From positions 68,989 to 97,898 of the forward strand of contig MU657331.1 of assembly GCA_026770575.1 (NCBI GenBank): a stretch of 28,910 nt of DNA, given 5' to 3'. Numbering within the stretch: the first letter of the stretch is position 1; every line of letters starts with the position of its first letter. Source of the stretch: Pelagophyceae sp. CCMP2097. Its lineage: Eukaryota > Sar > Pelagophyceae. This document shows, piece by piece, positions 10,191-18,470 of the stretch. The notes beneath the pieces were generated by a model. It had not been told where the DNA came from and ran no database searches. It saw only the letters and a program-made list of their open reading frames with translations. The translations under genes were made by a program, and so were the position numbers.

Positions 10191-10570
10191 ATTATACGCT
10201 GGCGAGGGACTCGGACTTATTACTTCTCGACGCCAACTTCCTCGCGGTGCATGCCCTTCGTCTAGTCAACGTGACAATCGCCGCGCCCTGTTTAGCGCAC
10301 GACTCTGCACTTCACCAATGGGCCCATCGGGTTGTTCTTGGCTACGACACGCCAGTGATCAACCAGGCCATGCGCAGAGCAGCGTCCAACAAAAGGAAAC
10401 CCGAAGAAAAAGCAAAATTCCATCTGGCCCGTTTGGGGAAACCTCGCGGAGACCATCCTCGGTATGCCGTGGGCCATCCGAAAGAAGGCGAGCCTCGACG
10501 AGAGGCCCACAGTTGAAGAGGCCGCCAAAGGGGCCGTGCGAGGGAGCTGCTTTGCAAGTCAATTGCCCGG
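10190..10570 (+). pseudogene. Gene-like fragment with a frameshift, unknown function
   Basis: From about 10190 the frame reads as ordinary protein (DSDLLLLDANFLAVHALRL, then WAHRVVLGYDTPVINQAMRR and a basic EEKAKFHLARLGK). It lacks the four-residue periodicity of the arrays. Near 10430 protein-like sequence continues one base over (NLAETILGMPWAIRKKASLDE, then PTVEEAAKGAVRG). The two parts appear to be one coding sequence with a single-base slip or an unrecognised intron. The original frame is open leftward to about 9923, but no convincing start was found. It is not recognised; the island is hemmed in by repeat arrays, which suggests a decayed or interrupted gene. Confidence 0.35.
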
Positions 10571-10990
10571 CTTCTGCGCCGTCGCTTGCAAGGTTAGATC
10601 GTTGTGGCCGACTCGCCTTTGAGTGGCACAAACCCGAACCCGACCCGAGACATCGTTTGACTCACGCGCGACGCGAAAGTGCGGCATTCAAAGCCCGGAA
10701 ACACCGCCGCCACCGGTGTTCGACAGTACGAGCCCCTGCGTCGGCTTCTTTTGCGGCGACTTGCCCGGCCGAATGCACAAGGCCTCGACGGGCGGCCTCT
10801 TTCAAGGGCCCTTGAAGAGCCCTCCGGATGGGGCCCTGCGTCGGCCTCTTTCGCGGCCACTTGCACGGCCTCTGCGTGGTCGCTTGCGAGGGCTCTTCGG
10901 AGGGCCCTTGGAGAGCCCTCCGGATGGGGCCCTGCAAGGCCACTTTTGTGGCCACTGGTAAGGCCTCTGCGCGGTCACTTGCGAAGTATT
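10570..10990 (+). repeat. Second repeat family, about 50- and 100-base periods
   Basis: The motif GCCTCTGCGCGGTCACTTGC and variants recur at 10869-10888 and 10963-10982, together with CTCTTTCGCGGCCACTTGC and CTTTTGTGGCCAC. A 35-base block beginning AGGGCCCTTG and containing GAGCCCTCCGGATGGGGCCC occurs at about 10806 and again about 101 bases later. The same family appears in reverse orientation at 16085-16400 and forward at 20555-20630. It is distinct from the 12-13-base arrays, which lack these strings. Confidence 0.75.
10605..10660 (+). repeat. Partial copy of the dispersed 160-200-base repeat
   Basis: CCTTTGAGTGGCAC followed by AACCCGAACCCGACCCGAG matches the middle of the dispersed repeat at 11923-12096, which has GTCTTTGAGTG and AACCCGACCCGAG at the same relative positions. 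The outer parts are not recognisable here. Confidence 0.4.
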
Positions 10991-11115
10991 TTGTCCTCTC
11001 TTCGCACGGTTCCTCGCAAGAGACTGGACCGCCGCGGCGACTCCGAGGGCCCGTCCGAGCGACCGTCCGAGGGACCTTGCAGGCGTTGCCAAAGAGGGCC
11101 GCAGTCGAGTGGCAC

Positions 11116-11277
11116 CTCCCCCGTAGGGAACCGATGGTAGAACGGTGTGATCGCGAAAAGAAAAATCCAACGTAAGGACGATGTTAGGATAACATCGTCC
11201 ATCAGGATAACATCGTCCATAACGTTGGAACATTCTTTAAGCGATCACACCGTTCTACCATCAACTCCCTACGGGAG
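11116..11277. mobile_element. MITE-like fold-back element, 162 bases
   Basis: Terminal inverted repeats of 37-39 bases occupy 11116-11154 and 11241-11277. They start CTCCC(CC)GTAGGGA and continue into a perfectly matching 22-base part (within it GGTAGAACGGTGTGATCGC). The centre contains a smaller palindrome, GGACGATGTTA-GGA-TAACATCGTCC (11176-11200), followed by a second GGATAACATCGTCC. CCAACGT/ACGTTGG arms also pair. The whole could fold into one long hairpin. There is no coding capacity, and I could not identify a target-site duplication. Confidence 0.75.
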
Positions 11278-11925
11278 CCTGGGAAGTGCAGCCGAGTGAC
11301 CGTCCAAGGGACCGTCGAGGGGCCGCCAATCAAAGCGACTGTCACAGAGGGCCCGTCGAGGGACCGTCAAAGGAACTGTCCAAAAGAATTGTCCGAGGGA
11401 CCGCCCAAGCGACCGTCCGAGACACTGTCCGAGCCTCTCGAGGGGCCGTCTCAAGGCGCCGTTTCGAATGGCCATCGGAAGGGCCGCCTCGAGGGGTCAT
11501 CTCGAGGGGCCGTCTCGAGGGGTCTTCTCAAGACGCCATTTCGAATGGCCGTCTCCAGGGGCCGTCTCGAGGGGCCGGAGAGAGGATTCTTCCCAAGGCG
11601 CAGTCTCGAAGGGCCATATCAAGGCGCCGTTTCGAATGGCCGTCGAAAGGGGCCGCCTCGAGGGGTCGTCTCGAGGCACCGTCTCGAGGGGCCGTCTTAA
11701 GGAGCCGTTTCGAATGGCCGTCTCCAGGGGCCGTCTCAAGTCGCTGTTTCGAGTGGCCGTTTCGAGGCGCCGTCTCGAATGGCCGTCGAAAGAGGCAGCC
11801 TCGAGGGGCCTTCTCGAAGCGCTGTCCCAAGGCGCCGTTTCGAGTGGCCGTTCCCAGGGCCGTTTCGAGTGGTTGTCTCGAGGGGCCGTCTGAAGAAGTC
11901 GTCTGAAGAAGTCGTCTCTTCGGAG
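11278..11925 (-). repeat. Degenerate 12-13-base array, reversed orientation
   Basis: The units read GTCTCGAGGGGCC and GGCCGTTTCGAATG, reverse complements of the CTCGAGACGGCC-type units elsewhere. The left part, 11283-11470, is the reverse complement of the segmental repeat at 4866-5055: GAGTGACCGTCC, then CAAAGCGACTGTCACAGAGG and GGGCCCGTCGAGG, in inverted order. The array ends abruptly where the dispersed repeat begins at 11923. Confidence 0.85.
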
Positions 11926-12096
11926 CCGGAGAACGAAGTTTCGTCGGGTTCGCCCTTGCACCCGCGCCTCGGGTTTGCCGGGTTATCGCGTTCTGGCCCG
12001 TCTTTGAGTGCGTCCGTGGCTCGAACAGGAACCCGACCCGAGTAGACGGGTTTGGTCGGTTCAACCCGCAACCCTTTGGCACAAATTGAGCACCCG
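11923..12096 (+). repeat. Dispersed repeat, copy A
   Basis: Ordered landmarks are GAGCCGGAGA, CGGGTTTGCCGGGTT, TCGCGTTCTGGCCCGTCTTT, AACCCGACCCGAGTAGACGG, AACCCGCAACCCTTTGGCAC and ATTGAGCACCCGG. The same order is found inverted in copies B (14303-14501) and C (17251-17425), and in the same orientation in copy D (20339-20495). The element starts immediately at the end of an array. It encodes nothing; a GGGTTCG string near the left end faintly resembles a pol III B box. Confidence 0.75.
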
Positions 12097-12460
12097 GCCC
12101 GACCCGAATACGCCGCCCCTGCTCCAGCGCCGTACGCTCCCGGAGCGCGCGCTAAGGCAAGGCTACCCCGGATTTTCGCCACCCGCGGACTTTCGCCACC
12201 CGCGGACTTTCGCCCCCCCCGGATTTTCGCCCCCCCCGGATTTTCGCCATTGGGATTTGCTCGTCAAACTCGCACTAGGTTTGCCCTCGGCGGCGCCGGC
12301 GCTCTACGGGGCCCGTCGAAGACGTGGTCCTGGTCCGCAAGGCGCGTCAAGCAGCGCGTCCAAGCCTTGGAAGGCCTCTCCTTTGGCGGAGGTGCGAGGG
12401 AGGCGTGGAGAGCTACTTCTGTATTTTTAAAAACTTTTTTAAAAAAACTTGCTGAGAATG
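12097..12460 (+). repeat. Island with a 17-20-base tandem repeat (GGATTTTCGCC)
   Basis: Five successive units of CGGATTTTCGCC or CGGACTTTCGCC, followed by ACCCG or CCCCCC, lie at about 12168-12250. The rest is GC-rich sequence that could be decayed coding DNA. Frames across the tandem give repeated PP-RIFAPPGFSP-like peptides, but no gene can be supported. Confidence 0.6.
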
Positions 12461-12467
12461 GAAATGA

Positions 12468-12668
12468 TGGAAACTAGGCGGCAAATGGGTCACCAACAAG
12501 TACCTCGTGGTATGCAAGGCCCTCCTCGCGTTTGCCGTCATCACGAGCGTCACCGCATTGACCCTCCGCGTCGTCCTCGCCTCGGGCGCCGTCGCGCTGT
12601 TCGCCGCGTGGTACGCCGCCGACGCTCTAAGGCCGCTGGACTTTCGGCCGCTGGCGCGTTTATTTTAA
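12468..12668 (+). pseudogene. Fragment coding for a two-helix membrane segment
   Basis: The frame opens after a TGA at 12465 without an ATG and closes at the TTTTAA near 12666. It reads as a strongly hydrophobic protein: NKYLVVCKALLAFAVITSVT, a short loop, then VVLASGAVALFAAWYAADA and LRPLDFRPLAR. Third positions are almost all G or C, unlike the array sequences. This could be an exon or remnant of a membrane protein. The family is not recognised; lack of a start and of flanking exons makes it a fragment. Confidence 0.35.
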
Positions 12669-12708
12669 ATTTAAATTTTTAAAATTTAAAATTTTTAAAA
12701 TTTTAAAC
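12660..12708. repeat. AT-only low-complexity tract
   Basis: Alternating runs of AAATTTAAATTTT and AAAATTT cover about 45 bases with no G or C. This is a striking island within very GC-rich DNA, immediately after the hydrophobic coding fragment. Confidence 0.85.
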
Positions 12709-12839
12709 CGCCGCTGCGTAGGCCGCCGCGTTCCCCTGGCTCGGCGCGCCGCTCGAGCTGCGCCGACGCCGCGCCGAGTGGGCAAACCCGGATGCCATTG
12801 CGTGGTCGGGGCGGCATCTGCGGGCGGGCGGTCGAGGCG

Positions 12840-13835
12840 TATACGGCCCCTCGAGGCGCCCTCTCGAGACGACCCGGAGAAAGAGCGCCTCTCGAGACGG
12901 CCCTTTGAGACGGCCCTTTGAGACGGCTCATCGACAAGGCCTCGAGACGGTCTCTCGAAACGGTCCTTGGAAACGGTCCCTCTATACAGCCGGAGAGGCA
13001 TTTTTAAGAGACCGTCGTCTCTCGAGACGGCCCTTGGAGAAGGCCCCTCGAGACGGCACTTGGAAAGGGTCCCTCGAGACAGCACTCGAGACGGTCGTCT
13101 ATCGAGACGGCCCTTTGAGGCGGCCTATCGTGACGCCTCTTGAGACGGTCTCTTGAGACGGTCTCTTGGGGGATCACTCTCGACGGGCCCTCGAGGCGGT
13201 CACCCTCGACACTTCCTCTATTCAGCCCTCGAGGCGGCCACTCGAGGCGTCTCCTCAAGAAATTAGCTCCGAGGAGACAGGCCCTCGAGACGGCCCGAAG
13301 ACGGCGCCTCGAGACGGTGCCTCGAGACGGCCCCTCGAGTCGGTCCCTCCATACAGCACTCGAGTCGGGCCTCCCTCGAGGCAGCCCTTTGAGGCGGCCT
13401 TCGAGGCGGCACTTCGAGACGGCCACTTGAGACGGCCACTCGAGAGTGGCCCTTGAGCAAGTCACTCTCTTGAGTGCCTCTATACAGCCATCGAGGCGGT
13501 CTCTCGAGGCGGTCTCTCGAGGCGGCCACTCTTGACGGTCCCTCTAAACGGCCCTTGGAGACGTGCCTCCCTCAAGTCAGTTCTTGGAGACGGTCCCGAG
13601 AGTAATTCCGTCGAAACAACTCCTCTGGAAAATCCTTCGAAACGGTCTTTGAGGCGGTTTATTCGAAACGGTCCCTCTCGACAGCCCTTTGAGACGGCCC
13701 CTCTCGACGGTCCCTCGAGGCGGCTCCTTCTCGACGGCCCCTTCTCGACAGTCCCTCAAGACGGCCCCTCGAGGCGGTCACCCAAAAAAGCTCTCGAGGC
13801 TGCCCTTTGGACGACCCCCTCGGTGGTCTTGGGCG
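12840..13835 (+). repeat. Degenerate 12-13-base array, CTCGAGACGGCC flavour
   Basis: Units such as CCTCGAGACGGCC, CCCTTTGAGACGG and CTCTCGAGGCGGT fill the block. Short CCTCTATACAGCC insertions recur near 12980, 13214 and 13478, suggesting that a longer higher-order unit of about 240-270 bases was duplicated. No gene is called. Confidence 0.85.
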
Positions 13836-14144
13836 CCCCCGTACGACGGCGGGGTGCGAAGACGGTCCTATACGTTTGTCCTCTGGGTGGGCAATGACAG
13901 TGGAATTGACTTTGGGGTTTGTAAATACATCGTCATTCCATTGAAATACCATCGTCATACCATCGTCATACCAGTTAAATGCCCATTTACCTGGTAATTA
14001 CAGTGTAATGGCCATTCCTGGAATGACACAACAAATGACAGTCCCACCCTCGGTCCGTAGACAAGCCCTATGACGCTCGCCAAAGGCCTTTTCAGCCCCA
14101 AAGGCGGCCCGCAGCGTCGTGTGCCTCTCCCCACATCGTATTAA
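13836..14144. other. Island with ATCGTCATACC repeats and an ATGACATTCC palindrome
   Basis: A lower-GC stretch at 13895-14040 contains tandem ATCGTCATACC and related GTCATTCCATTG motifs. Its GTCATTCCA (about 13931) and TGGAATGAC (about 14021) strings are inverted relative to each other and bracket some 100 bases, so it may be a small fold-back element. No gene was found. Confidence 0.45.
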
Positions 14145-14285
14145 GGCTTTAGGCTGCGGGCGCAACGCGAGGCGGCGGCGCCGCTGCTCTGGGGCCACGC
14201 CGTGCGCGTTGTAGTGGCGCTGATCGTGTACGACGCCTGCCGGACAAGATTTGTTCAATGGTCTTGTGCAGCGTCGTCGGGCAAA
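14145..14285 (+). pseudogene. Short gene-like fragment
   Basis: After a TAA at 14142 the frame reads QREAAAPLLWGHAVRVVVAL then IVYDACRTRFVQW. It has GC-rich third positions and one hydrophobic stretch. It runs directly into dispersed repeat B. No start or further domain is visible, and the identity is unknown. Confidence 0.22.
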
Positions 14286-14302
14286 CCAGGACTGGGGAAC
14301 GG

Positions 14303-14501
14303 TGCCGGGTTGCTCAATCTGTACCAAACTCAAAGGGTCGCGGCTTTGTCAAACGGCCCGTCTTCGAGAGGTCGGCTTCGGCTTCGGGCTACGGCCAGAC
14401 CCGCTCAAAGACGGGCGAGGCCAAAACGAGGAGAACCCGGCAAACCCGACGCACGGGAGGAAGGGCAAACTCGAACCCGCCGCTGCGTCTATCTCCGGCT
14501 C
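14303..14501 (-). repeat. Dispersed repeat, copy B
   Basis: This is an inverted copy of repeat A. Read on the minus strand it has GAGCCGGAGA, GGCGGGTTCGAG, CGGGTTTGCCGGGTTC, CGCCCGTCTTTGAGCGGG, AAGCCGCGACCCTTTGAG and ATTGAGCAACCCGG in the same order. As with copy A, the GAGCCGGAGA end abuts a 12-13-base array (here on its right). Confidence 0.75.
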
Positions 14502-14751
14502 ATCGAGACGGCCCCCCGAAACGGCGCCTCGAAACGGCGCCTTGATATGGCCCCTGGAGACGGCCATTCTAGACTGCTCCTTGAGACGGCCCCTCGAGAC
14601 GGCCCCTTTGGACGGCTCCTTCGACGACGATTCAAAACGGCGGCTTCAGACGGTCCCTCGAAACGGTGCCTCGAAATGACCACTTGTGACGGCCATTCGA
14701 AACGGCGGCTCGAGACGGCCCCTCGAAACGGCCCTTTCGATGGCCATTCGA

Positions 14752-14940
14752 AACGACGCCTTGAGACGGCCTCTCGAGAAGCTCGGACGGTCGCTTGGGC
14801 GGCCCCTTGGACAATTCCCTTGGACCCTTCCTTCGAGGGTCCCGGAGACGGGCCCTCTGCGACGGTCGCTTTGACGACGGTTTCTCTCTTGGACGGTCAC
14901 TCGGCTGCCGGCCCCTCGACTGCGGCCCCTCTGCGACGTC
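14752..14940 (+). repeat. Segmental repeat, copy 2 of 4
   Basis: The order of landmarks matches 4866-5055: AAACGACGCCTTGAGACGGC, TCGCTTGGGCGGCCCCTTGG, GACGGGCCCTCTGCGACGG and GGACGGTCACTCGGCTGCC. Small differences are spread along the length. Confidence 0.75.
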
Positions 14941-15879
14941 CTCTGGATGGGCCCTCGGACGGTCGCTCGGACGGTCGCTCGGACGGTCGCTCGGACGGTC
15001 CCTCGGACGGTCCCTCGGACGGTCCCTCGGACGGTCCCTCGGACGGTCCCTCGGACAGATCCTCTGGACAGTTCCTCTGGACATTTTTTGGGGGCATTTC
15101 CATCGGAGGGTCCATTGGAGGGTCCCTCGACGGTCACTCGGACGGTTCCTTCGACAGTTCCTTTGGACAGTTCCTTTGGAAATTTCCATCGGAGGGTCCA
15201 TTGGAGGGTCCCTCGACGGTCCCTCGGACGGTTCCTTGGGCGGTCCTTTGAACAGTCCCTTTGGACAGTTCCTTTGGACAGACCATTGAAGGGTCCCTTG
15301 GAAGGTCCCTCGACGGTCCCTCTGCGTCGGTCCCGTGGACGGTCCCTTTGCGTCGGTCCCGTAGATGGTCCACGGGGCGGTCGTTTGGACCGCCGCTCGA
15401 CTGCGGCCCCTCTGCGACGTCCCGCGGAAAGGACGGACCCTGCGACGGTCTCTTGGGCGGGCCTTTGGACAGTCCCTTTGGAGAGTTCCGTAGGGCGGTC
15501 CCTTGAGCTCCCCCTCGACGGGCCCTATCGACGTGTCCGAATGCAACGGTCCCGTGGGCGGTCCCTCGGATGGTCGTTTGGATGGTCTCTCGAACGATCC
15601 CTCGAACGATCCCTGGGCGATTATTTGGACACTTGCGTTGGGCTGTTCCGTGGACGGTCCTTCGGACGGTTCATATGCGTTGGTTCCGTGGATGGTCCCT
15701 TTGACGATCCTTTCGACGGTCCCTTCGGCCGGTTTCTTGGACGGTCCCTCGAAAGGTCCCTTTGCGGTAGTCACGTGTTGGGTCCCTCGGGCGGTCCCTT
15801 GGGCGGTCGCTCGGCTGCCGTCTCCTCGACTGTGGCCCCTCTGCGTCCCTCTGGGTGGTCCCTCTGACGCTCCCTCGGA

Positions 15880-16000
15880 TGGTCGCTTGGGCGGTTCCTT
15901 TGGGCGGTTCCTTTGGACAGTCCCGGAGACGGGCCCTCTGTGAATGTCGCTTTGACGGCGGTTCCGAAGACGGTTCCTTGGACGGTCATTTCGACAGTCT
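15880..16000 (+). repeat. Segmental repeat, partial copy
   Basis: GGATGGTCGCTTGGGCGG, GGAGACGGGCCCTCTGTGAA and GTCGCTTTGACGGCGGTTCC match the middle of the segmental repeat. The CTCGGCTGCC end is not in place here but occurs nearby at about 15812. Confidence 0.6.
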
Positions 16001-16084
16001 CTTCGTCTACCGCCCCCTCTGCGACTTCTACTAGACGGTCGCTCGGACAGTCGCTCGGGCGATCGCTCGGGCGGGCCCTTAAAA

Positions 16085-16405
16085 GAAGCCTTGCAAGCGA
16101 CCGTGCAAAGTCCGTGTAAGTGGCCGCAAAAGGAGCCTGAAAGGCTTCGCCCGGAGAGCTTTTCCAGGAGCTTGTCCAAGAGGCCTCGCAAGTGACCGCA
16201 CAGAGGCGGGGCAAGTGGCCGCCAAAGGTGCCTCTGCAGGGGCCCGCCAAGAGAGCTTGTCAAGGGCATCTGAAAAGAGGCCTTGCAAGTGACCACGCAG
16301 AGGTCTTGCAAGTAGCTGACAAAGAGGCCTTGCAGAAGTCCGTCCGGAGAGCGACTTTGGCGGTCACTTGCCCGGACTCTGTCGCTTGCAAGGCCTCTTT
16401 CAAGG
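16085..16405 (-). repeat. Second repeat family, reversed block
   Basis: GCAAGTGACCGCACAGAGGC (16188-16207) and GCAAGTGACCACGCAGAGGT (16285-16304), with AAGTGGCCGC strings between them, are the reverse complement of the family at 10570-10990. It sits between two 12-13-base arrays. Confidence 0.7.
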
Positions 16406-17085
16406 TCCCTTGAACGCCCCTCGAGACGGCCCCTCGAAAAGGCCTTGCTCGCCGGCCTCTCCAAGGGCTCCTCGAAACGGCCTCTCTGCCAGACGGCCCT
16501 ACGAGACGGTCCTTCGCGACGGCCCTTCTCGCCGGCCCGTCGAGAGGGCCCCTCAAAACGGTCCCTTTAGACGGCCACTCGAGACGGCCACTCGAGAAGG
16601 CCCCTCCGAAAGGCCCCTCGAAACGGCGCCTCTGGACGGCCCCTCGAGGCGGCCCTTCGAAACGGCGCCTCAAGACGGCCGCTCGAGACGGCGCTCGAGA
16701 CGGTGCCTCGAAAAAGCCCCGTCTCGAAGGCCCCTCTAAACGGCGCCTTTGGACGGCCCTTCGAGAAGGCCCCTCGTGCCGGTCCCTTGAGGCGACGCCA
16801 CGAACCGGCGCCTTTGAAGGGCCCTTGGAACGAGCCCCTCAAGAAGGCCACGCTCGCCGGCCCCTTGAAACGGTAAACGGTCCTCGAAACGGTCCTCGAA
16901 ACGGTCCTTGAAACGGTAAACGGTCCTCGAAACGGTCCTCGAAACGGTAAACGGTCCTTGGAGACGACCACTCGAGACGGCAAGATTGCCCCCGAGAGGG
17001 CCACTCGAAGCGGTCTCTTGAAATGGCCCTTTGAGACGACGACTCGAGACGGCCCCTCAAAACGTGGACAGTGGCTCCAGAGGCC
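16406..17085 (+). repeat. Degenerate 12-13-base array, CTCGAGACGGCC flavour
   Basis: Units such as CCCCTCGAAACGGCG and CTCGAGACGGCC fill the block. At about 16870-16955 a higher-order pattern appears: ACGGTAAACGGTCCTCGAA, then two 12-base AACGGTCCTCGA units, repeated. The open frames are periodic artefacts. Confidence 0.85.
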
Positions 17086-17250
17086 CGATCCGCGGGCGCC
17101 TTTCGAAGGGCCGGCGCTCGAAAGACGCGCGGAGCTTCTTCGATCCGATTGATGAGAGGCTCTGTAGGGGAGGGGTCCAGTTTGGAGGGCTCTACGAGGG
17201 CATGTCAAAATTCGGCCTTTCAAGTTTCCCTTTGCATTCGGCCGTGCTCT
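17086..17250. other. Short spacer before dispersed repeat C
   Basis: This is non-periodic sequence with no recognised feature. Confidence 0.25.
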
Positions 17251-17425
17251 GGGATCTCAACCTGTGCCAAACCCATTCGGGTCGCGGGTTTGTGAGCGAC
17301 CTCGCCCGTCTAAGAAATGGTTTTGGGCTACGGCCAGACGCGCGCAACAGATAAAGGCCAAAACGCCCTCAACCCGCGGGTTGAAGAGCAAACCCGAACC
17401 CGTCCGTGCCCCTGGGCTGCGGGCG
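17251..17425 (-). repeat. Dispersed repeat, copy C
   Basis: The minus strand shows GGACGGGTTCGGGTTTGC, GGCGTTTTGGCC, GTCTGGCCGTAGCCC, ACAAACCCGCGACCCGAAT and GGTTTGGCACAGGTTGAG in the same order as copies A and B. The TGGCCGTAGCCC string is shared with B but absent from A. Confidence 0.7.
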
Positions 17426-18273
17426 GCGGCCGCGGCGCGGCGGTGCGCCGTCGCAGAGGCGCAAGAGGCGACGGGGGGCGAGGAAACCACGAGATCCAAG
17501 AGGGCAGGAGCGGCTGTTGACATCTTGGAGAGCGAGGCGGGGGGCCGACGGGGCGGGGGCAAAGGAGGGTAACGAGGCAGTGTTCTTTGCAAAGACGACA
17601 GCGCTTTCCGCCCCGGCCTTTCGACCCGGCCGCCATCGTCGCCGGGGCCTTTGCGGCGCCGCGGCGGGGGCGGCGTTCGTTTTACGGCACCGTAGGTTCT
17701 ATGACTCTGTGGCCATGGACGCTGGCGTTTCGCTGTCGGTCGAAATGCTCGTTTTATTATGGTAATTCCCCGTCTTGGTTTGGCCGTATGGACCACGTTC
17801 CTAGGGAGCTTTCGAGTCTCGTCTTTTTGCGCGCGGCGCCGAGCGTCACGCTCGTCCCGAAACTGAGTTGGCTCTATTTCACAACGTGAGTGCACTTCAT
17901 CAAACCTGGAAACCCCGCAGAGGGGAAACCCGCAGAGGGTGGACCCGGGGTCCGACGCCGGCCCAAAGATGGCCCGGAGACGGCCCGGAGACGGGACGCC
18001 GCAGGGCAAAGGGGCCCCGGGCTCTGAGTTGGCCCTGACCGGGCTCTGACCGGGAGCGGCGCGTGGGAATCCAAGCGCTCGTCGCAGCGGGGCTCGCTCC
18101 CGCAGAGGCGCCGGGGCGGGCGGGGGGCGCCGGGGGGCGTCGCTTTGGCCGACTTGCGCTTATCGGCCGACTTGCGCTTATCGGCCGAAATTGCGGCACG
18201 CACATTTGAATTTTCGTTCACAGTTCAAGAGGATCAAAAAGGATTCTATTTAGAGGTTTCATTCAATCCATAG
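17426..18273. other. GC-rich island without a confident gene
   Basis: Both strands are open over several hundred bases. A plus-strand frame near 17590-17889 has aromatic-rich, non-periodic sequence (GSMTLWPWTLAF, SWFGRMDHVPREL) that may be a decayed coding piece, but no start, domain or splice pattern supports it. A 17-base unit, CGGCCGACTTGCGCTTAT, is tandemly doubled near 18147-18182. 18220-18290 is AT-richer. Confidence 0.3.
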
Positions 18274-18470
18274 GATGCAATTCGTAGGTTCCATATCGTC
18301 TTGTATTCGCGCGCACGCCCCTACGCCGGCCTCAACCTCACCGCCTGCGCTTTGGCGATGCTCCACGCCCTCCTCTACGCAGTCGTCGCGTGGACGCCCG
18401 AGTCTTTGCAGGAGGGGGGGCTGCGGTCTGAGACTGTGGTTAAAATGTGGGCAAAATACCGCCCTAAAGG
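18274..18470 (+). pseudogene. Gene-like fragment running into an array
   Basis: After a TAG the frame reads RPYAGLNLTACALAMLHALL then YAVVAWTPESLQEGG, with GC-rich third positions and one likely membrane helix. It continues through SETVVKMWAKYRP straight into GGCCCTAAAGGC units of the next array. The family is unknown. The array may have expanded inside or next to a former gene. Confidence 0.28.

Larger units (their letters stand above)
14502..16084 (+). repeat. Degenerate 12-base array, both flavours in succession
   Basis: 14502-14790 has CTCGAGACGGCC-type units and 14790-16080 has GGACGGTCCCTC-type units. At about 14955-15056 there are roughly eight near-perfect 12-base units, first TCGGACGGTCGC then TCGGACGGTCCC, the cleanest tandem run in the window. 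A larger block with TTTCCATCGGAGGGTCCATTG repeats at about 15095 and 15181. The 610-codon minus-strand frame through here is periodic (RDRPRDRPRDRP) and is an artefact of the unit length. Confidence 0.9.

Noticed and set aside
14303..14501. LTR retrotransposon primer-binding site in the dispersed repeat
   Set aside because: There are no long terminal repeats, no polypurine tract and no reverse transcriptase coding sequence nearby. The GGGTTCG string alone is not enough.
14632..16464. A 610-codon minus-strand protein
   Set aside because: It is built from four-residue periodic repeats caused by a 12-base DNA unit. The opposite strand is equally open, and no non-repetitive domain is present.
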